Origin: Methanobacterium paludis
GTDB lineage: Archaea > Methanobacteriota > Methanobacteria > Methanobacteriales > Methanobacteriaceae
DNA length: 64,000 bases
NCBI RefSeq assembly: GCF_000214725.1
Contig: NC_015574.1
Span: 496,001-560,000 of the forward strand
Reading direction: 5' to 3'
Under the pieces are notes generated by a model. The model searched no databases. It was not told where the DNA came from and saw nothing but the letters and a program-made list of their open reading frames with translations. Both the position numbers and the translations under genes were made by a program. Shown one piece after another: positions 1 to 8,699 of this stretch (position 1 is its first letter; each line of letters opens with the position of its first letter).

Positions 1-2
1 AC

Positions 3-251
3 ACATTACTTGAAGGATCAAAAATCAATATAGAAGAAGTTTCAGTAGAAATTAAATGTAATGCATGTGATTATGTGGGATCAGCAAATATGGAAGGCTC
101 TGATCATTATCTGGCAATAATCAAGTGTCCTAAATGCAGTGGACGGGATGTAGAGATAACTGCGGGGCGAGAATGTAATGTTAAAAAAATTAGAATAGAG
201 CAGGATGATGATTTAGAGAGTGATGATCCAGTAAATGATAATGGTAATTAA
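3..251 (+). CDS. hypA: Hydrogenase nickel/zinc chaperone HypA, C-terminal part (gene starts upstream of window)
   Basis: The reading frame is open from the window edge to TAA at 249-251. It carries two CxxC pairs (KCNAC and KCPKC, about 26 residues apart), the structural zinc site of HypA, followed by an acidic tail. HypA delivers nickel to the large subunit of NiFe hydrogenases together with HypB, whose gene follows 83 bp downstream. The N-terminal nickel-binding Met-His lies outside the window, so the start cannot be placed. The CxxC spacing and the hypB neighbour make this call firm although only about 82 residues are visible. Confidence 0.88.
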   Translation, partial: TLLEGSKINIEEVSVEIKCNACDYVGSANMEGSDHYLAIIKCPKCSGRDVEITAGRECNVKKIRIEQDDDLESDDPVNDNGN

Positions 252-334
252 CCATCCATGCATATTGATTGAAATTATTGAACAATAATTGAAATGTATA
301 ATTAAGTTATAAAGTTTTTTAAAAGAGTGATAAG

Positions 335-991
335 ATGCACAAAATCGCAGACATTGAGATACAACATGATATCATGGTTGCAAACAAAAAACTTGCAAAA
401 AGAAACCAGAAAATATTCGATAAAGCAAATACATTTTCAATAGATGTTTTAGGAGCTATAGGCTCTGGAAAAACATCACTCATAGAAATCTTGATCCAAA
501 AAATGGATTATAAAATAGGTGTCATAGCCGGAGATGTAATAAGTAAGTTCGACGCAGGAAGAATTGAGAGGCATGGTGTGCCTGTTGTAGGACTTAATAC
601 AGGTAAAGAATGTCATTTAGATGCCCATCTTGTGGAACACGTCCTTGGAGACCTGCCACTGGAGGATATAGATATTCTATTTATAGAAAACGTTGGAAAC
701 CTGATCTGTCCAGTTGATTTCGACCTTGGATCCCATATAAGGATGGTCGTTATAAGCGTCACTGAAGGAGACGACACAGTTGAGAAACACCCCCTAATCT
801 TTAAAGATGCAGACCTGGTCGTTATAAACAAGGTTGACATTGCAGACGCAGTTGGTGCTGATCAAGATAAAATGGTTGCAGACGTTAAAGAACTAAATCC
901 TGATGTAGCTGTAATAAAAAGTAGTCTTAAAACAGGACAAGGTCTTGATGAGATTATAAACGCTATTGAAGGATTTATTAAGGAGAATTGA
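335..991 (+). CDS. hypB: Hydrogenase maturation GTPase HypB
   Basis: SIMIBI-class GTPase of 218 residues that drives nickel insertion into the NiFe hydrogenase large subunit with HypA. The P-loop GAIGSGKT is at residues 40-47 and the guanine-specifying NKVD at 165-168. The metal-binding Cys-His pair in the GKECHLDAH stretch, which sits at the HypB dimer interface, is present. The N-terminal CxxCGC or His-rich nickel store of some bacterial HypB is absent, as usual for archaeal forms. A GAGTGAT ribosome binding site precedes the ATG. It is probably co-transcribed with hypA; hypE is separate at 22.9 kb, so the maturation genes are scattered. Confidence 0.95.
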   Translation: MHKIADIEIQHDIMVANKKLAKRNQKIFDKANTFSIDVLGAIGSGKTSLIEILIQKMDYKIGVIAGDVISKFDAGRIERHGVPVVGLNTGKECHLDAHLVEHVLGDLPLEDIDILFIENVGNLICPVDFDLGSHIRMVVISVTEGDDTVEKHPLIFKDADLVVINKVDIADAVGADQDKMVADVKELNPDVAVIKSSLKTGQGLDEIINAIEGFIKEN

Positions 992-1405
<414 letters not shown>

Positions 1406-1427
1406 TGTAAACTACTTTAACTTGGTG

Positions 1428-1436
1428 ATATTTAAA
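1428..1436 (-). promoter_or_regulatory. TATA box of the tRNA-Ala gene
   Basis: TTTAAATAT on the minus strand, centred 27 nt upstream of the mature tRNA 5' end, the usual archaeal TATA spacing. It lies inside the upstream extension of the acetyltransferase frame, which supports the later start chosen for that gene. Confidence 0.6.
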
Positions 1437-1466
1437 CTTAATGCTATTTCTTTTAGGGGGAAAATA

Positions 1467-1958
1467 ATGAAGGATATCAAAATAAGAAATGTTCAGGGAG
1501 ATGATTTTCTCAAAATAGCTGAACTTGCAGAGAAATGCAGTCCAATGTTAACAGAGAGAAATTCTATTTATCATATGTTCACGAAATTTTTTAGAAATAC
1601 TTCCTTTATAGTTGAAGATCATGAGGGTGGGAAGATTCTAGGATTTCTTTTGGGGTTTATTTCCCAGACAGATCCTAATAATGCTTACATACAATTTTTG
1701 TGTGTGAAACCTGGCTTTAAAAAGGAGGGTATCGCAACACGTCTCCTTAAAAATTTCTTTGAAGTTTTGAGGAATAAAGGATGTAGAAAAGTTTATCTCA
1801 TCACAAAGCCACGAAATAAGGTTGAAGTTGAATTTTATAAAACTCTTGGATTTAAGGTGTATGGAAATAATAAAACAATTGTTATTGATGGATTGAAGGT
1901 TATTAAAGATTATAATGGTCCTGGAGAGCACAGAATAATCTTTTTTAGATTGATTTAA
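1467..1958 (+). CDS. GNAT family N-acetyltransferase
   Basis: 163-residue GNAT-fold protein. Motif A is visible as a beta strand (QFLCVKPGF) followed by KKEGIATRLL, the acetyl-CoA pyrophosphate loop, and motif B follows as KVYLITKPRNKVEVEFYKTLGF. The substrate (protein N-terminus, amino acid or small amine) cannot be read from sequence. The ATG at 1467 is preferred over the upstream GTG at 1422 because AGGGGG lies just before it and the GNAT domain begins at once (KIRNVQGDDF). It stands alone between the tRNA and DUF1890 genes. Confidence 0.85.
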   Translation: MKDIKIRNVQGDDFLKIAELAEKCSPMLTERNSIYHMFTKFFRNTSFIVEDHEGGKILGFLLGFISQTDPNNAYIQFLCVKPGFKKEGIATRLLKNFFEVLRNKGCRKVYLITKPRNKVEVEFYKTLGFKVYGNNKTIVIDGLKVIKDYNGPGEHRIIFFRLI

Positions 1959-2183
1959 TCATTTCCACAATTTAATTTATTTCATAAAATTTTTAAAGAG
2001 GTTTCTTAATAGAATATAAAATAAAGTAAAGAATTAATGATCATGGAAACTAATTCAATTAAATGGAATCCGTTATTTTAAACATTTATCTTCTTAACTG
2101 CAATATAATTGCATATTTGATGTTTTGAAGAATTAAATGAGAAAATTAAGGAACAAGTATGGAAAGGTTAGGAGAATAAAAGC

Positions 2184-2645
2184 ATGAAAAAAGCTTTGAT
2201 ATTATTAGGATGTCCAGAAGCACCGTCTCAAACGCCTATGGCAGTATATGCTACATATAAACTCACTAAAATGGGATATGACGTTACAGTTGCAAGCACA
2301 CCTTCTGCAATGAAACTTATTGAAGTTTCAGATCCAGAGACTTTCTACATAAAAAGTAAGATAGACATAGAGTCCTGTCTTGAAAATCTTGAATCAGGGG
2401 CATTTGACCTTCTTGTGGGCTTTGTGCATAAAGATGCTGCAGTTTCTTACTTTGTAACATTTTATCATATTCTTAATACGACTTCAATTGCCCTGGTATT
2501 TGAGAAGGATCCAGATTTACTTGAAAAATTCGAAAAAATGGTGAAAGAAAATACTGATGCTGAAATAGTAGCGGTCCGAGCTTACCACAACCCTACACCT
2601 ATGAAGGTTAAATTTGATAGGGCTATTAAGAAATTGGAGGGTTAA
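2184..2645 (+). CDS. DUF1890 family protein
   Basis: 153-residue protein that I recognise as DUF1890, a family restricted to methanogens. It starts with a beta strand and a cysteine-containing turn (ALILLGCPEAP), then an alpha/beta pattern suggesting a Rossmann-like domain; no catalytic motif is evident. The next gene (DUF1894) begins at once after the stop, so the two are translationally coupled. Methionine synthase, thymidylate synthase and mch lie just downstream, hinting at a C1 or cofactor role; that is inference only. Confidence 0.75.
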   Translation: MKKALILLGCPEAPSQTPMAVYATYKLTKMGYDVTVASTPSAMKLIEVSDPETFYIKSKIDIESCLENLESGAFDLLVGFVHKDAAVSYFVTFYHILNTTSIALVFEKDPDLLEKFEKMVKENTDAEIVAVRAYHNPTPMKVKFDRAIKKLEG

Positions 2646-2646
2646 A

Positions 2647-2952
2647 ATGTCATTCTGTCTTGAAACGTATCTGCAGGAATCAGAAAACTACCGCATAGTA
2701 ATAGCTAAAACAGGATTTAAGGAATGTGCCCGGTTGATAGAGAAAGAAGCAAAGGAAGTAATTCATGTAAATCCTGGAGAAAAGATACTTGGCGCAAGGA
2801 TTATAGGCTTACCTCCAGTACCTATAGGTATTGACGAGGAAAAGGGTACTGTCATGCTTCCCTACACGAAACCATGCTATGGAACAGCAGTAGTTGAACT
2901 ACCCATTGAGAAGGATGAGATAAACAGAATCAGAGCCGTTGCAATAAAGTAA
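2647..2952 (+). CDS. DUF1894 family protein
   Basis: 101-residue protein of the methanogen-restricted DUF1894 family. It has an N-terminal helix (SFCLETYLQESENYRIV), a middle section with KILGARIIGLPPVPIGID, and a C-terminal strand pair. No enzyme motif is recognisable. The ATG at 2647 sits right after the DUF1890 stop with GGAGGG upstream, so the pair form one operon and probably one complex. An upstream in-frame ATG at 2614 inside DUF1890 is less likely. Confidence 0.75.
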   Translation: MSFCLETYLQESENYRIVIAKTGFKECARLIEKEAKEVIHVNPGEKILGARIIGLPPVPIGIDEEKGTVMLPYTKPCYGTAVVELPIEKDEINRIRAVAIK

Positions 2953-3188
2953 AGGGAATAAGTAAAAAGATTTAACTAATATGTCCTTTAAATAAATTAA
3001 ATCTTAAAATAGCTTTAATTTGGATACATACCTTTAAAACTATTCCCTTACTAATCTACTTCAATTATCTATTCCTAACCCAATTCAAACTCTTAATAAT
3101 GAACTTTTAATAAGCTTATTACTAACTAAAATAATGATTAGATTAGTTGGAATAATAATTAATTAATCAAATTAAAATAGGCGATATT

Positions 3189-4163
3189 ATGTTAAAAACT
3201 GTTGTAGGAAGTTATCCTGCATTTCCACAGGAACCATCATCGGTATCATCCAAAATAGCTGATTTATTTGGATCTTACGACAGATACAAACCAGCTCTGG
3301 AACTTGCTGTACATGATCAGATAAAGGCCGGAATTGACTTGATATCTGATGGACAGGTTCGAGGAGATATGATCGAGGCCTTTGCAGGGAAAATACCTGG
3401 CATGACAGTTGAGGGAAACATCTCAAAGATCGTAGGAAAAATAAAACCACTTCCACATTCTTTAGGAGCATCAGACCTTAAATTAACAATAAACACGGCA
3501 AAAAAAATATCCAATGAATTTGATAAATCTGAACTGTTGATTAAAGGTAAATTCAATGAAAACTTTAAAGGGGTTAAAGGAATCGTAACAGGACCCACAA
3601 CACTCGTGCTTTCATGTAGAATAGAAGGGTTCTATGATAAAGATAAAAAAGACGATGCAATAATTGATCTAGCATGGGCGCTTAAAAAAGAGGTAGAATA
3701 TCTTGAAGAAGCGGGTGCAGCAGTTATTCAGATAGATGAACCATTTTTATCCACAGGTGTTGCTGATATAAACACAGCAAAGAAGGCGGTTGAAATCGTA
3801 ACAAAAGACATAAATGTTCCTGTTTCAATGCATGTCTGCGGAGGTATAGGTTCAGTTTTTAACGATCTTTTAGGGTTTAAAGTTGATATAGTAGATTGTG
3901 AATTTGCAGGTTTACCTGAAAATATCCATGCTCTTGAAAGTTCAAATTTAAGGGGCAAAAAAATAGGTTTTGGATGTATAGACACCAAAAAAGAAGAGGT
4001 TGAAACTACAGAAGATGTTTCAGATCTAATAAAAATGGGTATTGATTTAATTGGAGAGGAAAACATGATAATTGACCCTGACTGTGGTATGAGAATGCTT
4101 TCTAGAGAAACAGCGTTTGCAAAACTCAAGACTATGACGGAGGCAGTAGAATGGCTATCTTGA
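3189..4163 (+). CDS. metE: Archaeal cobalamin-independent-type methionine synthase (MetE C-terminal domain only)
   Basis: 324-residue TIM-barrel protein matching only the catalytic C-terminal half of bacterial MetE. Zinc ligands are recognisable: His215 and Cys217 in SMHVCGG and Cys299 in DPDCGM; the RxDMIEAFAG and PTTLVLSC segments are also typical. The Methanothermobacter homologue transfers methyl groups from methylcobalamin to homocysteine rather than from methyltetrahydrofolate, and a corrinoid protein is the likely natural donor. The ATG has GGCGAT upstream. The 3' end overlaps thyA by 13 bp, so the two genes are coupled. Confidence 0.88.
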   Translation: MLKTVVGSYPAFPQEPSSVSSKIADLFGSYDRYKPALELAVHDQIKAGIDLISDGQVRGDMIEAFAGKIPGMTVEGNISKIVGKIKPLPHSLGASDLKLTINTAKKISNEFDKSELLIKGKFNENFKGVKGIVTGPTTLVLSCRIEGFYDKDKKDDAIIDLAWALKKEVEYLEEAGAAVIQIDEPFLSTGVADINTAKKAVEIVTKDINVPVSMHVCGGIGSVFNDLLGFKVDIVDCEFAGLPENIHALESSNLRGKKIGFGCIDTKKEEVETTEDVSDLIKMGIDLIGEENMIIDPDCGMRMLSRETAFAKLKTMTEAVEWLS

Positions 4164-4768
4164 TTAAAGTTCCAACCATAAAAACAGGTTGGGAAACTCT
4201 TGTGAAGAAGGTAATAAAAAAAGGCGTGGAAATAAAAGATGAAAGAGGTTCTTTAACAAAGGAACTTTTGAACACAGTTGTAATGGTGAAAAATCCCCTT
4301 GACATAGAAGCACCTGAAGGCTACTTCTGGAGCGGTGAAAAGCTTGAAAAATATGCAGAACAATTTTTAAGCAATGACAGACAGGGATTTGTTTACACCT
4401 ACGGCAACAGGCTCAGAAAACATTTTGACGATGTTGACCAGATACAGGAAGCTATAGAACGGCTTAAAAACTTTAAAGAATCAAGAAGAGCCATATCTGT
4501 AACATGGGATCCAACAGTTGACACTAAAAACAATGAGGTACCCTGTATGATCCTTGTTGACTTTAAAATAAGGGATGGGAAACTTAAAACCACTGGTTTA
4601 TGGAGGTCTCATGATATTTATGGCGCATGGTTCCCCAATGCAGTTGGGCTCAGCCATCTTGCACAGTACGCAGCGAAGGAAGTTGGCGTGGAAGTTGGAA
4701 CTCTCACAATTCACTCAATAAGCGCACATATCTATGAAGTTAATTTTGAAGAAGCTGGACGGGTTTAA
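4151..4768 (+). CDS. thyA: Thymidylate synthase (archaeal ThyA type)
   Basis: 205-residue protein, shorter than bacterial ThyA (about 264). The catalytic cysteine is Cys132 in EVPCM, followed by the RSHDIYGAWFPN nucleotide/folate region and the C-terminal SISAHIYEVNFEEA. It converts dUMP to dTMP; methanogens use a methanopterin-type C1 donor, consistent with mch nearby. The ATG overlaps the end of metE, with GGAGG at 4139-4143 inside metE as its ribosome site. An upstream frame in this phase is not available, so the start is firm. Confidence 0.9.
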   Translation: MAILIKVPTIKTGWETLVKKVIKKGVEIKDERGSLTKELLNTVVMVKNPLDIEAPEGYFWSGEKLEKYAEQFLSNDRQGFVYTYGNRLRKHFDDVDQIQEAIERLKNFKESRRAISVTWDPTVDTKNNEVPCMILVDFKIRDGKLKTTGLWRSHDIYGAWFPNAVGLSHLAQYAAKEVGVEVGTLTIHSISAHIYEVNFEEAGRV

Positions 4769-5068
4769 ATCTATTTTACACATTTTTTTAGCATCTTTTT
4801 AGTATCTTTTATAATTAACTGATTTTAAATTGGATTTTATTGAATTTAGGTTAAATAAATGAGTTTTATATAATAATTAGTTTGAGTTAATTAGTTTATA
4901 CTAAAATTATTGGTTTAATGTTATTGGCTAAAAAATCAAATAAAAAAACTTAAAAATATAGTTGGATTAAACAGATTTAATTAAAAAAATTTAGATTAAC
5001 TAAAAGTAACTTGTCGTCGATATGAGGGCATAGATATAATGGTTAAATTTGATTTATGAGGTGAAATA
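4769..5068. other. Intergenic region and likely mch promoter/leader
   Basis: 300 AT-rich bases upstream of mch. A TATA-like TTTATATA at about 4865-4872 could start a long leader, and a ribosome site GAGGTGAAA lies just before the mch ATG. No coding frame or structured RNA is evident. Confidence 0.4.
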
Positions 5069-6031
5069 ATGGTAAGTGTCAATCTTGAAGCAAAAAAAAC
5101 AGTAGATCAAATGATTGAAAAGGCAGACATGCTCAACATAGCAGTAAGTAAACTTGAAAACGGTTCAACAGTTATAGATTGTGGTGTTAACGTTTCTGGA
5201 AGCTTTAAAGCAGGAGAACTCTACACAAAAGTGTGTTTAGGTGGACTTGCAGAAGTAGGAATTTCCATACCGGGAGATCTCTCAGAAAACTTCGCAATAC
5301 CTTCTGTTAAAATAAAAACAAACTTTCCAGCAATATCAACCCTCGGAGCCCAGAAAGCCGGTTGGTCAGTAAGTGTTGGCGACTTCTTTGCACTAGGTTC
5401 AGGTCCAGCAAGGGCTCTAGCATTGAAACCTGCAGAAACATATGAAGAAATAGGATACAAGGACGATGCAAATGTTGCAATATTAACACTTGAAGCTGAC
5501 AAACTTCCAGGTGCAGATGTGGCAGATTCAATAGCATCTGACTGTGGTGTCTCACCAGAAAATGTTTACCTGCTCGTTGCCCCAACATCATCACTTGTAG
5601 GGTCAATCCAGATAGCTGGAAGGGTTGTTGAAAACGGTACCTACAAAATGCTTGAGTTCATTAAGTTTGATGTCACAAAGGTCAAACACGCAGCAGGAAT
5701 AGCACCAATAGCACCTGTAGATCCCGATGGCTTGAAAGCAATGGGTAAAACCAACGACGCAGTTCTATTCGGTGGTAGAACATATTACTATGTGGAATCA
5801 GAAGAAGGTGACGACATAAAATCCGTTGCAGAACAGTTACCATCCTCATCATCCGATGGATACGGAAAACCATTCTACGATGTCTTCAAAGAAGCTGGAT
5901 TTGACTTCTACAAAATAGACAAAGGAATGTTCGCACCTGCAGAAGTTGTAATAAACGACCTTAGAACCGGAGAAATGTTCCGTGCAGGATCCGTGAACGT
6001 TGAGCTACTCAAGAAATCATTTGGATTGTAA
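5069..6031 (+). CDS. mch: Methenyltetrahydromethanopterin cyclohydrolase Mch
   Basis: 320 residues, the full family length. Mch reversibly hydrolyses methenyl-H4MPT to formyl-H4MPT, the third step of CO2 reduction to methane. Characteristic stretches seen include CGVNVSGSFKAGELYTKVCLGGLAEV, TLGAQKAGWSV, FFALGSGPARAL, LLVAPTSSLVGSIQIAGRVVE and FGGRTYYYV. It is soluble and cytoplasmic. It is monocistronic here, with a strong GAGGTGA site and its own intergenic leader, and follows metE-thyA as in other Methanobacteriales. Confidence 0.97.
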   Translation: MVSVNLEAKKTVDQMIEKADMLNIAVSKLENGSTVIDCGVNVSGSFKAGELYTKVCLGGLAEVGISIPGDLSENFAIPSVKIKTNFPAISTLGAQKAGWSVSVGDFFALGSGPARALALKPAETYEEIGYKDDANVAILTLEADKLPGADVADSIASDCGVSPENVYLLVAPTSSLVGSIQIAGRVVENGTYKMLEFIKFDVTKVKHAAGIAPIAPVDPDGLKAMGKTNDAVLFGGRTYYYVESEEGDDIKSVAEQLPSSSSDGYGKPFYDVFKEAGFDFYKIDKGMFAPAEVVINDLRTGEMFRAGSVNVELLKKSFGL

Positions 6032-6253
6032 GATCCAGATTGATTAAATAATTTTTAAATAATTTACATTTCTTTTATTTTATCTTATCTTCAATTATTT
6101 TCTAATTTTTTATTTCAAATAAATTATTCAAAATAACTTTATAGACCTATTTATATACTAAGACTAAATTTAACAAACAGATCAATACTTAAGAAAGAAC
6201 AGAATTGTGGATAAAAATAATTGATTCTCAAAATTCTAATTTATGGTGATAAA

Positions 6254-6712
6254 ATGAAGATAGGAATCTGCGATACCACATTTGCAAGGTTTGACATGGC
6301 TGGAGCTGCATTAGACCAGATTAAAGAACAAATTGGCAACATAAAATTCATAAGGCGCACTGTACCTGGTATAAAAGATCTTCCGGTGGCATCAAAAAAA
6401 CTCATTGAAGAAGAGGGCTGTGAACTTGTCATGGCGTTTGGAATGCCTGGGCCTGAAAAAATAGACAAATTATGTGCACATGAAGCATCAACAGGGCTTA
6501 TTACTGCTCAACTGATGACCAACACTCATATAATAGAGGTTTTCGTTCACGAAGACGAGGGTCAGGATGATAAAGACCTGAAACAGCTTGCAGAAAACCG
6601 TGCAAGAGAACATGCAGATAATGTGGTTAAAATGTTATTTAAACCAGATAAAATGCGTCGAGAAGCAGCTATGGGTATGAGGGAAGGTAGAGAAAATAAA
6701 GGACCGTTGTAA
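6254..6712 (+). CDS. ribC: Archaeal riboflavin synthase RibC
   Basis: 152 residues, related to lumazine synthase rather than to bacterial riboflavin synthase. It converts two 6,7-dimethyl-8-ribityllumazine molecules into riboflavin and a pyrimidine. Typical segments: MKIGICDTTFARFDMA, KFIRRTVPGIKDLPVA, MAFGMPGPEKIDK and HEASTGLITAQL. The ATG at 6254 is chosen because GGTGAT lies 3 nt before it, the spacing used by many genes here; an upstream in-frame start at 6221 lacks a site. ArfC (31.7 kb) and ArfB (51.0 kb) act earlier in the same pathway. Confidence 0.93.
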   Translation: MKIGICDTTFARFDMAGAALDQIKEQIGNIKFIRRTVPGIKDLPVASKKLIEEEGCELVMAFGMPGPEKIDKLCAHEASTGLITAQLMTNTHIIEVFVHEDEGQDDKDLKQLAENRAREHADNVVKMLFKPDKMRREAAMGMREGRENKGPL

Positions 6713-6803
6713 TTATTTTACTTTTTTAATTTTATTTAATAATAAAAAAAATTACACCCATATTCAGGATAATGCCAATGTTTAAGTTTATTTATCCTAT
6801 TTT

Positions 6804-6974
6804 ATGACTTTTAATGATGTTAATCACTTTATCACGTGGGCTTTAATTAAGATTGTACTACTTAATGAGTTTAAAAAACTCAGAGGAAATGTTAAATGGA
6901 GAAAAAAACCCTTTAAAACTGTCGAAGCGGCGGTTAAACAATCTTACCATGAAATAGATCTGGAAAATGGATAA
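6804..6974 (+). CDS. Hypothetical small protein, 56 residues
   Basis: An ATG frame of 56 codons fills most of the gap between ribC and the next gene. The product is basic in the middle (EFKKLRGNVKWRKKPFKT) and ends in an acidic helix (YHEIDLENG). It contains several GC-richer codons (TCG AAG CGG CGG lies out of frame, GTC GAA GCG GCG in frame) unlike noncoding DNA here. There is no convincing ribosome site, so it may be a leaderless gene or a decayed remnant. I do not recognise a family. Confidence 0.35.
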   Translation: MTFNDVNHFITWALIKIVLLNEFKKLRGNVKWRKKPFKTVEAAVKQSYHEIDLENG

Positions 6975-7101
6975 AAGCTGGTTATTAAATGAATTTAAAC
7001 TGGAAAAATACATTAAATCATTTTTTAAACAATTAGATAAGTTTTATATGTTTTAAAAATCATAAAATTAATATGAATAAAAAAGATTTGGGGGTAATGT
7101 A

Positions 7102-7422
7102 ATGAAAGATGAAGTATTTTTCAGCAAAGGGATGATACATCTTAAAGAGGACTATCCTGACCTTTATGATGTTAGTGTGGCATTAAATGAGGCAGCTTAC
7201 ACAGGAAAGGTTCTTGACTACAAAACCCAGAAACTTGTGGCTATTGGCATAGCAGCGGCAGCTTCTGATGATAGGGCAATAAAAAAACAGATCTTAAGTG
7301 GTATGAAAGAGCTGGATATAACAAAAGATGAGATAGTCGATGTTTTAAGAGTGGTTCTTTTAACTGCAGGAAAACCTGCCTTTACAAAGGCTATTAGGAT
7401 ATTATACAAAACAATGGAGTGA
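7102..7422 (+). CDS. Carboxymuconolactone decarboxylase/AhpD-like protein without the CxxC motif
   Basis: 106-residue all-helical protein with the CMD pattern: LNEAAYTGKVLDYKTQKLVAIGIAAAA, then GMKELDITKDEIVDVLRVVLLTAGKPAF. The redox CxxC and the proton-relay His of AhpD are absent (ASDDRAIKK at that position), so it is not a peroxiredoxin reductase; the function is unknown. A GGGGG site precedes the ATG, and TTTTATAT at about 7039-7046 is a candidate TATA box. It is monocistronic. Another CMD protein lies at 31.1-31.5 kb on the other strand. Confidence 0.75.
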   Translation: MKDEVFFSKGMIHLKEDYPDLYDVSVALNEAAYTGKVLDYKTQKLVAIGIAAAASDDRAIKKQILSGMKELDITKDEIVDVLRVVLLTAGKPAFTKAIRILYKTME

Positions 7423-7727
7423 GCTGTTAAAGTTTAAACTCAGTTTCACTTCTAAAATCAATTTTTTTAAGATAATTTTTATTATAAACTCATAGGTCCA
7501 ATTAATTAGGTTCATAAGTCCATTTATAGGAATTCCATAAATTGGAAGTTAAGTCATGAATAAAAAAATTTAACCAATGAAAGATGGATGAATAGCAACC
7601 TTTTTAAATGCATTTAACTAATAATGATCATCGCTAATTTTTGGTGATATACTAAATTATATAACCTAACTTTTTTGAGATGTAAGTCTCATGGATGTGG
7701 CGAAAGCTGAACAAAAGAGGTGTTTTA
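7423..7727. other. Intergenic region upstream of the ribosomal/exosome superoperon
   Basis: 305 AT-rich bases with no credible frame. The last 75 bases hold the promoter of the L15e-led operon. Confidence 0.4.
7656..7664 (+). promoter_or_regulatory. TATA box of the L15e superoperon
   Basis: ATTATATAA with an A-rich element just upstream. The predicted start lies about 25 nt downstream, near 7686, leaving a leader of about 40 nt before the L15e ATG. Confidence 0.5.
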
Positions 7728-8273
7728 ATGTACAAATATATAAGAGACGCATGGAAAAATCCAAGCAACTCCTACGTTAAGGAGTTAATGAAAGAAAGAG
7801 CTCCTGTTTGGAGAAGAGAAAGTGTAATAGAGAGAATAGACAGACCCACCAGGATCGATAGGGCAAGATCTTTAGGTTACAAAGCTAAAAAAGGATACGT
7901 TGTTGTAAGAACCCGAGTCCGTAGAGGAGGAAGGCGAAAAACAAGGTTCACAGCAGGTAGGAAACCTAAAAGGATGGGTGTAGTTAAGATTACTCCTATA
8001 AAATCCATCAAAAAAATAGCAGAGGAAAGGGTTGCAAGAAAATACCCGAACCTTGAGGTTTTAAACTCGTACTGGGTATGGGAAGATGGAAAATTCAAGT
8101 TCTTTGAAGTAATTCTCGTTGACCCTAATAGTCCTTCAATTAAAAATGACCCTAAAATAAACTGGATCTGTGAGAATCAGCACACCAACCGTGTGTTCAG
8201 AGGCCTCACCAGTGAAGGTAAAAAAATAAGAGGACTTAGGGGCAAAGGAAAAGGAGCAGAGAAGGCAAGGTAA
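7728..8273 (+). CDS. rpl15e: 50S ribosomal protein L15e
   Basis: 181 residues, the usual length. The N-terminus MYKYIRDAWKN, the basic core RTRVRRGGRRKTRF and the C-terminal NRVFRGLTSEGKKIRGLRGKGKG are hallmarks of L15e, a large-subunit protein shared by archaea and eukaryotes. ATG 7728 is preceded by GAGGTG; the frame extends upstream to 7695 without a ribosome site. It is the first gene of an RNA-processing superoperon; the next gene follows after 3 bp. Confidence 0.96.
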   Translation: MYKYIRDAWKNPSNSYVKELMKERAPVWRRESVIERIDRPTRIDRARSLGYKAKKGYVVVRTRVRRGGRRKTRFTAGRKPKRMGVVKITPIKSIKKIAEERVARKYPNLEVLNSYWVWEDGKFKFFEVILVDPNSPSIKNDPKINWICENQHTNRVFRGLTSEGKKIRGLRGKGKGAEKAR

Positions 8274-8276
8274 TCT

Positions 8277-8699
8277 ATGATCCATAACATCTCATACAGA
8301 GCATTTGTTTATGGAACAGAAAACCAGGAAAAAGTGGAAAGTGCTATTAAAACACTTTTTCCAACTTCTTCACCTCAAAGTGAATTCACGGAAGGCTACT
8401 TTAAAAATCCTGTTTTAATTTTACACGACAAAATCACCAAAAAAAGGGAACTAAGGGATTTTGTCAAAAATTTGGATAAGTTGAAAGATCCTGATAAAAA
8501 AAGGATTGTAAATCAACTAGAAAATAAAATGGATCATAAAGGAAATTTATTTTTAAGATTTGATAAACAAAGAGCCTACCTTGAAGATCTGAAGGTGGTT
8601 GAGCACGGCGATTCCATTCACGTTAAGATCAAGATCGCAGCTTATCCTGCGAAAAAAGAAGTTGCCTTGAAAATTGCAAGGGAAATATTTGGTGAGTAA
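8277..8699 (+). CDS. COG1325 RNA-binding protein, exosome-operon associated
   Basis: 140-residue protein of the archaeal family long annotated as predicted exosome subunit (COG1325). It begins with IHNISYRAFVYGTENQEKVESA, a ferredoxin-like RNA-binding fold, then a basic helical middle. Its exact role is not established; conserved placement beside RNase P and exosome genes suggests RNA processing. The ATG follows the L15e stop by 3 bp and its stop abuts the next ATG, so translation is coupled on both sides. Confidence 0.82.
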   Translation: MIHNISYRAFVYGTENQEKVESAIKTLFPTSSPQSEFTEGYFKNPVLILHDKITKKRELRDFVKNLDKLKDPDKKRIVNQLENKMDHKGNLFLRFDKQRAYLEDLKVVEHGDSIHVKIKIAAYPAKKEVALKIAREIFGE

